Assembly: GCA_944388575.1 (NCBI GenBank)
Contig: CALXJF010000008.1
Coordinates: 1 to 61,343 of the forward strand
Source: an uncultured Clostridia bacterium
GTDB lineage: Bacteria > Bacillota > Clostridia > TANB77 > CAG-465
Length of the DNA stretch: 61,343 nucleotides
Reading direction: 5' to 3'
Shown: positions 18,493-27,307 of the stretch, piece by piece
How positions within the stretch are numbered: position 1 is the first letter of the stretch
Layout: every line of letters begins with the position of its first letter
Notes under the pieces: generated by a model
What the model saw: the letters and a program-made list of their open reading frames with translations, nothing else
What the model was told of the DNA's origin: nothing
Database searches by the model: none
Made by a program: the position numbers and the translations under genes

Positions 18493-19398
18493 TTATATAG
18501 CTTCTAAATCATTTAATTTTTCCTCGAATTCAGATATTCTTTTTTCAGTTTCGTACTGTTCTATTCTATTTAATGCATATAAATATTTTCTTTCTTGAGA
18601 AAGTAAAGATTGATATTCCTCATTCCAATCTTCATGACTTCTTAAGCTTGCATGAACATCATTTAATTTTTCCTCCAAAACAAGTTTTACTGGTTCCATT
18701 ACATCAGCAGCTTTATCTACTTTTATTCCATTGTCAACCATATGAGTTATAACTTCAGCAAACAATCTTTCGCCTTGTACATTTACACCTTGATCAGCAT
18801 TATCATGTAATATATCAACAATTTTATTAACTTGTTCCATTCCTATTTTTTCAAATAAAGTATCTACCCTAGAATCTATAAATTGACCATTTTCGCCAAA
18901 AACTTCTTGACCTTTTATAAATAAATCAACATTATTTTGTACAATTCTTGCTTGCTCAATAGGCAATTCTTCAGTTGCAAATTTTAAAGCATGTCTATCA
19001 TAATATTTTCTAAATGCACTATTACACATTTCTTGTTCTTCTGAATATGGTTTGAAAAATTGTGCGTATTCTCTTAAAACTTCATGTTGTGTTTTGTCAC
19101 CACTAAAGTTTTGTCTTAACTCTTCTATATTTTCTCCAAAATAAGCTGTCACCTTATGATCTATTGCGTCAGGTTCATACTTAAACACAGGTTGATCTTG
19201 TTGATCAGCTTGAACTTGAAAATCAGGTTGTTGTATAGTTTCATCTTGTACACCAATACCAACTTGTTCTTCTTGTTGACTAGATGAGTCTAACATCAAA
19301 TAATCTTTCTTTAATCCAAATATTCTTAAAAATCCGTTTTTTACAGAACTTATATCCTCTAAAAACAACTTCCATTCATTTTTCCAAAACTCGAACAT
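18493..19398 (-). CDS. Hypothetical protein with N-terminal FW..EW.LF motif
   Basis: A 301-residue soluble, acidic protein that I cannot assign to a family. Residues 1-15 (MFEFWKNEWKLFLED) match the motif that appears twice in the 88-residue protein at 26100-26366. A Gln-rich linker (about 50-85) is followed by a long helical domain with many Glu and Gln, ending in a coiled coil. I chose the ATG at 19398 after AAGAGGTG. The upstream leader TTTAAACAAAAGAGGTG is shared with the 26100 gene, suggesting common origin or control. Confidence 0.65.
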   Translation of the reverse strand: MFEFWKNEWKLFLEDISSVKNGFLRIFGLKKDYLMLDSSSQQEEQVGIGVQDETIQQPDFQVQADQQDQPVFKYEPDAIDHKVTAYFGENIEELRQNFSGDKTQHEVLREYAQFFKPYSEEQEMCNSAFRKYYDRHALKFATEELPIEQARIVQNNVDLFIKGQEVFGENGQFIDSRVDTLFEKIGMEQVNKIVDILHDNADQGVNVQGERLFAEVITHMVDNGIKVDKAADVMEPVKLVLEEKLNDVHASLRSHEDWNEEYQSLLSQERKYLYALNRIEQYETEKRISEFEEKLNDLEAI

Positions 19399-19476
19399 AT
19401 AAACACCTCTTTTGTTTAAATAATATCTCATATTATTTGTACTTTAATTATACATAATGCTAAAAAGAAAAGCAAT

Positions 19477-19510
19477 AACAATAATGTAATATTTATATTA
19501 CATTATTGTT
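19477..19510. repeat. 34-base near-perfect palindrome
   Basis: Arms of 16 bases (19477-19492 and 19495-19510, beginning AACAATAATG) with only TT between them. A T-rich tract follows on the plus strand. It lies between the FW-motif gene and the ISL3 element. It may be a terminator or an operator; no plus-strand gene in front of it needs terminating. Confidence 0.7.
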
Positions 19511-19584
19511 ACATTTTATTATTTTTTTTACCGTAACCAATTAACATATCTAAATCGCGCCTTGTAAAGTTTACATATTCTTTT

Positions 19585-21116
19585 GGGGTTAAAAAATACC
19601 ATAATCAATCTAAAAATCTTGGTTGTAAAATATTTGTTGGAATGTAATGTCACTCCAACATTATTTTTTAGCAAAAAAAATCGCAATCAAATGCAGCTTG
19701 CTATAAAATAATAGTACCAATACCAAATTAAAGGAGCTGATTTAATTGCATAAAAATTATATAAAAAATTACTAAAACTTCAATTAAAAGATTTGATTTT
19801 TGATGATAAATTAACAAATTTCTCAGAAAGTACTCTTTCAATTTATATTTCTAAAAAAATTGTTGAGTGTGAATGTCCTTCTTGTAAGCATAAAACTAAA
19901 AGAATACATAACCATAGATTTCAAAAGATTAAGAATAATCAAATTAATGGCTATCATACTTATTTGTATCTTAAAAAGACTCGTTTGTTATGTACTCATT
20001 ATGGTAAAAAGTTTTACATGAATTACAATGATATTGTTAACCCAAAATTTAGGTGCTCAAATCAGCTCTTTAATAATATTATTAACCAATTACAAAATAC
20101 TTCCATGACTATTAAAGATGTCGCTAAATCTAACAATGTTTCTACTGGCGTTGTTTCTAGATATTTGCATTTTTTTGCTTATTTAATGCAATGGGAAAAT
20201 ATTACTAGCCTACCTAAACACATTGGAATAGATGAATTTAAAGGTAATTGTGACAATTCTAAATATCTTTTTCACATCTACGATTTAGATACTAAAAAAA
20301 CTATTACAATACTTAGAACCAGAAAAAATAATGATCTGCTTGATTTCTTTGATTCTATTGAAAACAGAAACGATGTTGAACTTGTTACTATGGATCTGTA
20401 CAACTCCTTTAGAAATGCTATTAAAGCTAAGCTAAAACATACTACTATCGTTGCCGATAGATTTCATTATACTCGTATTATAGCTAATGCTCTTTATAAG
20501 CTTAGATTAAATATTTGGAGAAATTTAAAAAAATACTTTAACTCTTTAAAATTATCCTTATTAAAATATATTGCAAAAGTACCAAAGGATAAACTATTAA
20601 CACATGAAGAAAAATTAAATTATTCTTTTGAATTAAGTAGTGAGCTAAAATATGGCTATCAACTTTACCAAAGTTTTCTAAGAATTAAAGATGCTAATTC
20701 TTACAAAGAAAAAGCAAAGCTTTTTAAAGAATGGCTTTCAGACGCTTCAACTTCAACTTTAAAGACTTTTAAAACTGCATCTGAATCTTTATAAATGGAA
20801 TGTTGAAATTCTTAATTCCTTTAAAACCACTTATACAAACAGTTCTACAGAAGGTAAAAACAACTTAATTAAAGTATTAAAAAAAATTTCTTTTGGACTT
20901 AGAAATTTTAATAATTTTAGAAATAGAATTTTAATATTAGATTTAAAATAACAAATATTCAGCAAAATATTTTAAAAATATCCAAATATTTATTGGGTAA
21001 TTATTTCTCATGCCCAAAATATATAAATTGGTCATGAGAATTCCACAAAAAAGTAGAAGAAAAAATTTTCTTCCACTTTCTTGCGGTTCTATGTTTTATT
21101 TAGAATTTTTCACCCC
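19585..21116 (+). mobile_element. Decayed ISL3-family insertion sequence
   Basis: The ends form imperfect inverted repeats: the left end reads GGGGTTAAAAAAT, and the right end in reverse complement reads GGGGTGAAAAATT. The element holds one broken ISL3-type transposase. Hairpins lie near both ends (19632-19657; 21006-21039, stem TCTCATG.CCAA / TTGG.CATGAGA). I see no 8-base target duplication: the flanks are ATTCTTTT on the left and AACTATTT on the right. It is therefore probably an old insertion. It separates the FW-motif gene from the giant surface-protein gene. Confidence 0.75.
19746..20951 (+). pseudogene. ISL3 transposase, two frameshifts
   Basis: The frame would start at TTG 19746 after AAAGGAG. 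It breaks after nine codons in an A run; one more A would restore KKLLKLQLKDLIFDD. The long middle part (19793-20794) has the N-terminal zinc-binding CPSC...H.H segment and the catalytic IGIDEFKG...VTMDLYNSF region. It stops at 20794, but the C-terminus (YKWNVEILNSF ... SSTEGKNN ... FRNRIL) continues in the +1 frame to 20951. Neither break involves CGG, so this is taken as ordinary decay. Confidence 0.8.
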
Positions 21117-21217
21117 AACTATTTACTTTAAACCAAAATCTTTATATATCAATAAAATAACTAGTATAAGAATGTTTTTTATTATATTACAATTTAAAAA
21201 TAATTTAATGTTATATA
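20952..21217. other. IS right end and spacer
   Basis: Contains two hairpins of the IS right end (21006-21039 and about 21049-21079) and the terminal repeat ending at 21116. The remaining 100 bases before the stop of the giant surface gene are AT-rich with no feature I can support. Confidence 0.5.
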
Positions 21218-24200
21218 CTAATTAGTAAAACCTGGCCAACTAGAATAAGAAAATTTCCTATTACTTACTCCTGAAAGAGTTGCATCCCCTTGGATCTCTC
21301 CATAAAGCTTAGAATTACCTGTCATCTCTAATAAATTCTCTTTATCTGTACCATTAGCAAACCATATATTTCCGGCTACAACAGCATTATCACTCATATA
21401 TACTTCAGAGCCTGAAGAATTCACTCTAACAAGTCCATTTATTTGTATATTTCCCGATAAATTTAGTGTTGTATGATTTGTATATAGAGCTTGTTGCGTT
21501 CCTTGAATTTTTCCACCAGAAATCTTAATACGTCTACCATTATCAGTGTTGTGATCATATATTGCACTAGAACCAGACACCATACCACCTGTCATAGAAA
21601 ATGCTGCTCCAATATTTATATTTATCCCCTCACCTACACTATAAATGTTACCGCCTGCAATTGTTACTTGTGTAGAAGTTGACTCAGTAGTGTTACCTCT
21701 ATCGGCCTGTATAGCTGCACCAACATTAAATAATTGATTTACATTACCACCAGATATTACACACTCTCCATTTACTACATATATTGGATTAATATAAGAA
21801 ATGTTAAATTCTAATTCCTCAAGACTAGATTCAATTGTACCACCTTCAACATACAATTTTGAATCAGTACCTTTACTAGAAACCCCGTGAATTTCTCCAA
21901 CAATATAACCACTCTTTATAGTTAAAGTTCCACTATTACTAATTGCCATTCTATAATCTTTGTTATTAAGAGTAGAGTTTGATTGTTCTATAGTTGAACC
22001 TGCAGTTTCACCCACAATTATAAGCTTTCCTCTATTTGTAATACATCTACTATCTGAAGAATGTAATTTATATCCATTTAAATCAAATGTTAGTTCATAA
22101 TCACTTGAAATACCTATTCCTCCAGTTAAAGAAGCTGTTATATCAACATCCTTTAATAATCTAACTGTTTGACCTGTAGTAGCTTCATTAAAGGCTACCT
22201 GAAGATCTTGATATAGCTTTTTAGTTTGAACATTTATAGCAACTGCATCGCCATTTATTAGATATGCTTCTTCTTGATTAGAATCTGTTCTACCTCTGTA
22301 TACCATATAGTCTGTAGGAGTATTAATAGTATTTGCATTTATAGCCCTATAACTTGAACCTACTCCACTAGTTATAATCCCATCATAAAAATTAAATTTA
22401 CCCACTACATATACTCCATAGTTATCATCAAGTTTATTTGTAATTTTAGGAACAGAAGTACTTACATTTCCATCATTTTCTCCTAGCGTTAATTCTCCTG
22501 CTGTATTAATATATACTCCCGTTACTTCTCCACCTGTTATTTTCACTTTGCCTTCAGATGATATTCCAGTATTATGTTGTGATATCACATTTCCTGAAAT
22601 CATATTTACCTGACTATTAGAAGTATATGAACATAATATTCCATCAGAATATCCTTTTATTGTCCCTCCATTAACTTCTATAGTACCAGTACTACTTGCA
22701 TAAACTCCTTTTGCAGAGGTTCCCTTTCCTTCAACTGTTCCTCCATTTACATATACCTTTCCAGTTGAAATAAATATTCCAGATTGATTAGAACTTATAT
22801 TACCATTGGTTACTGTAATTGTTCCAGAACCAACTGAAATAGCATAATTACTAGTACTTTGTAAATTTCCCCCTTCTACTCTAATACTAGAAGCACTACT
22901 ACTATTAAATACAGCACTTTGAACGCCTTTTACTGTTCCACTATGTATATTTAGCTCTTTTGAATTATATATACCATATCCATTATTATAAGTGGATTCT
23001 ATTGTCACCGTGGAAATATCAAGTTTACCTTGATTATTGATAACATAATATGAACTATTTGTTAATGTTCCCTCTCCTAAAATATGCATACTTCCCCAAT
23101 TTTTTATAATATATTCAGAATCAGTTTTAGAAGTAACTACATAACCTTCTGTAAATAAATTAACATATCTTTCACTTTCAAGCTCTTGCGTTGAAGTCAC
23201 TTCAAAATCTCTTAACAAATAAATGTATGAATAAAAAACTGGATTACTGGAAGAATCATTAAAAGCATCTTGTAAAGTTTCATAATATGTATCATTTATT
23301 CTAGCCACTGCCTGTTTTAAAGTTATGATTTCTTTTGTAGCATCCTTTTTACTTGTTGGATAATATCCAGTAGGCTTACTATTTATTGCCCCATCAATTG
23401 CTCCAGAAGTAACTTTTCCAGATATCACACCATCATAATAATTAAATGTGCCTTCATTATATAAAGCAGATGTATTATCACTGATTATAGATGGATTAGT
23501 CTGACTTGGTATACCATTTGATTCGTTTTCTCCTAAAGTTAATGTGGCTCCTTTTTCTACATCTATTGCCTTATCATTTTTAGAGTGAACTGTACCTCCT
23601 TTTATCGTAGAAGCTCCAGAGACTAAATAAATTCCAATATTATTTACATCTATAGTTCCTCCTGTCATATTAACTATACCACTCCAAATACCATTACAAT
23701 TATTTGAAGTTATAGTTCCTCCTTTCAAATTTACTGTTCCTCCATTACTTATAACATCATCAAATCCCCCAGTAATTGTACCATTTAATATTGTTAAATT
23801 AGAACTATTTGATATTGCGTTATATCCACCTTCTACTGTAACATTACCATTAATAGTTAAATTTGCATTATTTTTTATAGTTGCATGATTTCCTTCAGTA
23901 CTATAACCTTTCAATTTACCTGTATCTATAATTGATAAATCGCCATTATTTATAATTATCTCGCAATCAACAATAGAAGTTATTGTTTTTCCATTCATAT
24001 TTATATTTGCATATGTATTTTGTTGTATAGTTGATGCAGTTGATACATTAAAGTCTCTTACAATATTTATAATTTGATCTCCTAAATAAGTTTCGTCCTC
24101 TATTGGAGTTTCCCACAAATCATCAAAGGCATCTTGTAAAGTTGCATAATATGTACCTCTTAGTTCAGCCACCGCTTCAACCACATTAACGGTACAAGTT

Positions 24201-25924
24201 ACAACTTTACTACTATTATCTGCACTTTTAGCTGTTATAATTGCTGTTCCTTTAGATTTTGCGGTAACTTTTCCATTTATATCAACTGTTGCTATATTTT
24301 CATTATTACTACTCCAATGTACAGTTTTATTTGTAGCATTACTTGGTAAAATTGTTGCTACTAATGTATATGTATTTCTCTCTACAAGCTCAATATTTGT
24401 CTGATTTAATTTTATATCACTAACATCAACTTTTTTAGTTGTTGCTTCAAGTTTAACATTTTTACTTGTTCCATCATTTAATAAGGTTACAACTTCTATT
24501 TCATATGTAGTATTTGGTACAAGTTCTGTTATATTATATGAATTATTTGTATATGAAGTATTATTTACATCTATAGTATTTATTGTTACACTAGAATTTC
24601 CTTTAATATTTCTCTTTACTTGAATTGTAGATATATTTCCATATGTTGTATTTGCAGAAATTTTTAAAGCTATACTATTACTTGTTGTATTAGCCACACT
24701 TGCTTCTAAAGTAATCGCTTCTGTTACTGTAACTACACATTTATCAGTTTTTTGACCAAATTCAGTAGTTACAGTAATTACTGTTTGACCCTCATTTACA
24801 GCTGTAACCTTGCCTTGTTGATCAACTATAGCTATATTACTATCATCAGTTGACCACGTAACATTTTTATTAGTCGCATATGTTGGAAAAACTGTTGCAA
24901 TCAATGTTTCGCTTTGACCTCTTCCTAAAACTAAATTATTTTTATTTAATTCAACAGATGTAACAGGCATCCATGAAGAAGAAACTTTTACATTACATGT
25001 ATCTGATACAGTTCCGTCTTCATTTGAAACAGTTATAACTGTACTTCCTGGAGATACACCAATAACTAATCCATTACTATCTACTGTTGCTATATCTGAA
25101 TTAGATGATTTCCAAACTAGATTTGAAATAGAAGCTTCATTTGGCGTTATTGTTGCATTTAATTTTTTAGATTGACCAACAGATAAAGTTAAATCGTTTA
25201 TATCTAATTTTATTGAAGCAATGTCATAAACAGGGAAATCTCCAACTTTTACCGTACAACTTGCACTACTGGTATCAGTTGATGCTGTAATTTTAGTTAC
25301 CCCTTCAGTTTTAGCTGTCACCACTCCTTCTACAACAGAAGCAATATCTGAAGCCTCACTACTCCATGATAATTGTACATCTTCATTAAAATCTGGCAAA
25401 GCCATTACTTTTAACGTCTGACTTTCTCCTATATTAAGTCGTAATGAATTTGTATTAATTACTAAAATAACTCCAGAATCTAATATATTAATTCCAGCTT
25501 CCTTAATCCACGTTTTTTCTTTTTCAGATAAAGAGTTATTACGATTATCTATATATATTTCACCATAAGCAATAAATACTTTATCTTTATATCTAGAATC
25601 ATCTATACTTGGAATTATATCTTTTATAGATATATTATCTTTTTCTGTCCCATCATATATTACATTACCGTTTAAATCTATATTAATCTGATTTTTATTA
25701 TATGTATCAACAGAAGTAGCATTTTCAAATAACAAATTTGAATTATAATTATTAAATTCTTCCATTAATGAAGCTACATCTGATTTCACATCAGCTTCTC
25801 TTGCATTTTCTGCTTGGTTATTATCATTCATGCTAAGAATTATAGCTGAAGCTAATATAATCATAATTACTATAGTTATAACAAGAAAAATTAAAGATAT
25901 TCCATTTTTTTCTTTTGATTTCAT
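21218..25924 (-). CDS. Giant surface protein: prepilin-like anchor, Big2 and FN3-like domains, parallel beta-helix
   Basis: A 1568-residue protein. The N-terminus KEKNGISLIFLVITIV plus a hydrophobic helix resembles a type IV prepilin signal lacking the usual Glu at mature position 5. About residues 145-405 hold three Big2 (Ig-like) domains with WSS and ITVS/ITAS signatures. An FN3-like domain (about 405-495) and a fourth Big2 (about 500-580) follow. The remainder is a long right-handed beta-helix rich in NGGTI, SGGNV and similar turns, in three blocks each introduced by a YYxTLQDAF or YQDLQVAF segment. I chose the ATG at 25924 with TTGGAGGAAAT upstream. Probably an adhesin or carbohydrate-contacting stalk. 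Confidence 0.82.
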   Translation of the reverse strand: MKSKEKNGISLIFLVITIVIMIILASAIILSMNDNNQAENAREADVKSDVASLMEEFNNYNSNLLFENATSVDTYNKNQINIDLNGNVIYDGTEKDNISIKDIIPSIDDSRYKDKVFIAYGEIYIDNRNNSLSEKEKTWIKEAGINILDSGVILVINTNSLRLNIGESQTLKVMALPDFNEDVQLSWSSEASDIASVVEGVVTAKTEGVTKITASTDTSSASCTVKVGDFPVYDIASIKLDINDLTLSVGQSKKLNATITPNEASISNLVWKSSNSDIATVDSNGLVIGVSPGSTVITVSNEDGTVSDTCNVKVSSSWMPVTSVELNKNNLVLGRGQSETLIATVFPTYATNKNVTWSTDDSNIAIVDQQGKVTAVNEGQTVITVTTEFGQKTDKCVVTVTEAITLEASVANTTSNSIALKISANTTYGNISTIQVKRNIKGNSSVTINTIDVNNTSYTNNSYNITELVPNTTYEIEVVTLLNDGTSKNVKLEATTKKVDVSDIKLNQTNIELVERNTYTLVATILPSNATNKTVHWSSNNENIATVDINGKVTAKSKGTAIITAKSADNSSKVVTCTVNVVEAVAELRGTYYATLQDAFDDLWETPIEDETYLGDQIINIVRDFNVSTASTIQQNTYANINMNGKTITSIVDCEIIINNGDLSIIDTGKLKGYSTEGNHATIKNNANLTINGNVTVEGGYNAISNSSNLTILNGTITGGFDDVISNGGTVNLKGGTITSNNCNGIWSGIVNMTGGTIDVNNIGIYLVSGASTIKGGTVHSKNDKAIDVEKGATLTLGENESNGIPSQTNPSIISDNTSALYNEGTFNYYDGVISGKVTSGAIDGAINSKPTGYYPTSKKDATKEIITLKQAVARINDTYYETLQDAFNDSSSNPVFYSYIYLLRDFEVTSTQELESERYVNLFTEGYVVTSKTDSEYIIKNWGSMHILGEGTLTNSSYYVINNQGKLDISTVTIESTYNNGYGIYNSKELNIHSGTVKGVQSAVFNSSSASSIRVEGGNLQSTSNYAISVGSGTITVTNGNISSNQSGIFISTGKVYVNGGTVEGKGTSAKGVYASSTGTIEVNGGTIKGYSDGILCSYTSNSQVNMISGNVISQHNTGISSEGKVKITGGEVTGVYINTAGELTLGENDGNVSTSVPKITNKLDDNYGVYVVGKFNFYDGIITSGVGSSYRAINANTINTPTDYMVYRGRTDSNQEEAYLINGDAVAINVQTKKLYQDLQVAFNEATTGQTVRLLKDVDITASLTGGIGISSDYELTFDLNGYKLHSSDSRCITNRGKLIIVGETAGSTIEQSNSTLNNKDYRMAISNSGTLTIKSGYIVGEIHGVSSKGTDSKLYVEGGTIESSLEELEFNISYINPIYVVNGECVISGGNVNQLFNVGAAIQADRGNTTESTSTQVTIAGGNIYSVGEGININIGAAFSMTGGMVSGSSAIYDHNTDNGRRIKISGGKIQGTQQALYTNHTTLNLSGNIQINGLVRVNSSGSEVYMSDNAVVAGNIWFANGTDKENLLEMTGNSKLYGEIQGDATLSGVSNRKFSYSSWPGFTN

Positions 25925-26051
25925 TAGATTTCCTCCAATCATATAATAAACTATTCCTATTATATATTATCTATTAAAAAATTATTTTTTTCAATATTTA
26001 TTTAATATATTTACATATTTTTAATTTATATGAAACAAAAATGTAATAGAT

Positions 26052-26086
26052 AAAAAGCAGAATGGAATATTCCACTCTGCTTTTTT
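26052..26086. terminator. Terminator hairpin
   Basis: 15-base arms AAAAAGCAGAATGGA / TCCACTCTGCTTTTT with one mismatch and a four-base loop, at the end of the 26100 gene. Confidence 0.85.
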
Positions 26087-26099
26087 ATCAATCAAATCA

Positions 26100-26366
26100 T
26101 TATTTAAAAGTAACTGGTTGTGTTAAGAATTCTTTTATATTATTTAAATCTTGTTTAAATAAATTCCATTCTCTTTGCCAAAATCCCATACTATCATTAA
26201 CATCTGCTTTTTGAGCAATTTCATCATTGGTAGGTTTCAACATTTGCATATCATTCTTTTGCCATGGAACAGTAATTTCAATTGGCTGCAAACAGAATTC
26301 TCCTAATTCTTGCATATCTTTTAAAAATAAATCCCATTCATTTCTCCAAAAACCTTTCTTTTCCAT
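26100..26366 (-). CDS. Small protein with two FW..EW.LF motifs
   Basis: An 88-residue protein built of two copies of one unit. Copy 1 is GFWRNEWDLFLKDM followed by a FCLQPI end; copy 2 is GFWQREWNLFKQDL followed by an EFLTQPV end. The same unit starts the 301-residue protein at 18493. I chose the ATG at 26366 after AAGAGGTGAT. The leader TTTAAACAAAAGAGGTG is shared with that gene. I do not recognise the family; the amphipathic Trp-rich helices could bind a common partner or a membrane surface. Confidence 0.65.
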   Translation of the reverse strand: MEKKGFWRNEWDLFLKDMQELGEFCLQPIEITVPWQKNDMQMLKPTNDEIAQKADVNDSMGFWQREWNLFKQDLNNIKEFLTQPVTFK

Positions 26367-26485
26367 TAATATCACCTCTTTTGTTTAAACTACATTTTCT
26401 TACATTATTATTATATTGAAATCTATCTTAAAATTCAACTACAAATACATAACATTTCTGTTACATTTTAATTACAAGTATCGTA

Positions 26486-26797
26486 TTAACTATTATTTTC
26501 AATAAAATTAATCAAGTCATCTTTTGACATATATCCTACTTTTTTATCGATAAGTTTTCCATTTTTATATAAACATAATGTAGGAATTGTGTCAATATTT
26601 AATCTACTTGCTATTTTAGGGTTTTTATCCACATCTACCTTCATAATATTATAACCAGCTCTACTATTTGCTACCTCTTCTAAAATAGGAGCAAGCATCA
26701 TACATGGCCCACACCAAGTGGCATAAAAATCCACAACACAAACTCCTTCAACATTTATCTCACTATCAAAATTTTCATCACTAATATGTCTTAACAT
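26486..26797 (-). CDS. trxA: Thioredoxin
   Basis: A 103-residue thioredoxin fold of standard length, with the redox-active WCGPC at residues 31-35 and the cis-proline segment DTIPTLCLY near 74. It reduces disulfides in cytoplasmic proteins. It lies 11 bases downstream of a rhodanese gene, so the two are probably one transcript concerned with thiol or persulfide chemistry. AGGAGG precedes the start. Confidence 0.95.
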   Translation of the reverse strand: MLRHISDENFDSEINVEGVCVVDFYATWCGPCMMLAPILEEVANSRAGYNIMKVDVDKNPKIASRLNIDTIPTLCLYKNGKLIDKKVGYMSKDDLINFIENNS

Positions 26798-26808
26798 TTT
26801 TCCTCCTT

Positions 26809-27231
26809 TTAATCCTTTTTTTCTCCATATTCTATTAATTCTCTATATGGAAATGTTGCTAACGCTCCATATTCCCATATATATATATTGTTATATCCTA
26901 AACTATTTAAAACTTGTATTGCACTTTTACTTCTAGCCCCGCTTGCACAATATACCATTAAATTTTTTCCATTGTCTATTTCAGATACTCTAGAATTTAA
27001 TTCATCCACTGGTATGTTTATTGCATTTTTTATATGCATAAATTCATACTCGTTTTGTGTTCTTACATCAATTAAGTTGACATTATCTGATTCTATCATA
27101 TTTTTAGCTTGTTCAAAGCTAACAAGATTATATATACACCTACATGAATTTCTAGATCTTTGGCCAAAAACCAAACCTCTATTTCCACTAATTTGATCAC
27201 CAAATAAAATTCTTCTTAAATTTTCAAACAT
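26809..27231 (-). CDS. Rhodanese-domain sulfurtransferase
   Basis: A 140-residue protein. A basic N-terminal extension of about 35 residues contains a CRC pair. A single rhodanese domain follows, with the catalytic loop YCASGARSK (Cys near residue 94) and DVRTQNEYEFMHI. It should move sulfane sulfur from a donor to a thiol acceptor. Thioredoxin is encoded next, a plausible reductant. The start codon at 27229-27231 is part of the stem of the inverted repeat 27229-27266. Confidence 0.88.
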   Translation of the reverse strand: MFENLRRILFGDQISGNRGLVFGQRSRNSCRCIYNLVSFEQAKNMIESDNVNLIDVRTQNEYEFMHIKNAINIPVDELNSRVSEIDNGKNLMVYCASGARSKSAIQVLNSLGYNNIYIWEYGALATFPYRELIEYGEKKD

Positions 27232-27266
27232 AGGTTATACCTTCTTTCTTTATAGTATAACCTATG
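27229..27266 (-). promoter_or_regulatory. Hairpin enclosing the ribosome site and start codon of the rhodanese gene
   Basis: Perfect 12-base arms CATAGGTTATAC and GTATAACCTATG. On the mRNA the 14-base loop holds AAAGAAAGAAG and the ATG closes the stem. It could control translation, or act as a DNA operator for a thiol-sensing repressor. Confidence 0.6.
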
Positions 27267-27307
27267 CTAATAATATTTATAATATGAATGTTTATATACT
27301 CTATTTT

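Noticed and set aside
20760-20794. A further +1 shift in the ISL3 transposase as a fourth recoding site
   Set aside because: There is no CGG at the break, and the same gene has a second indel in an A run at its start. It looks like ordinary decay of an old insertion sequence.
19577-21124. An 8-base target duplication around the ISL3 element
   Set aside because: The flanks ATTCTTTT and AACTATTT do not match, so recent transposition is not supported.
21218-25924. Repeated segments in the giant gene as a CRISPR-like or tandem repeat array
   Set aside because: The repeats are protein-level Ig-like and beta-helix units with varied DNA sequence and no regular spacers.
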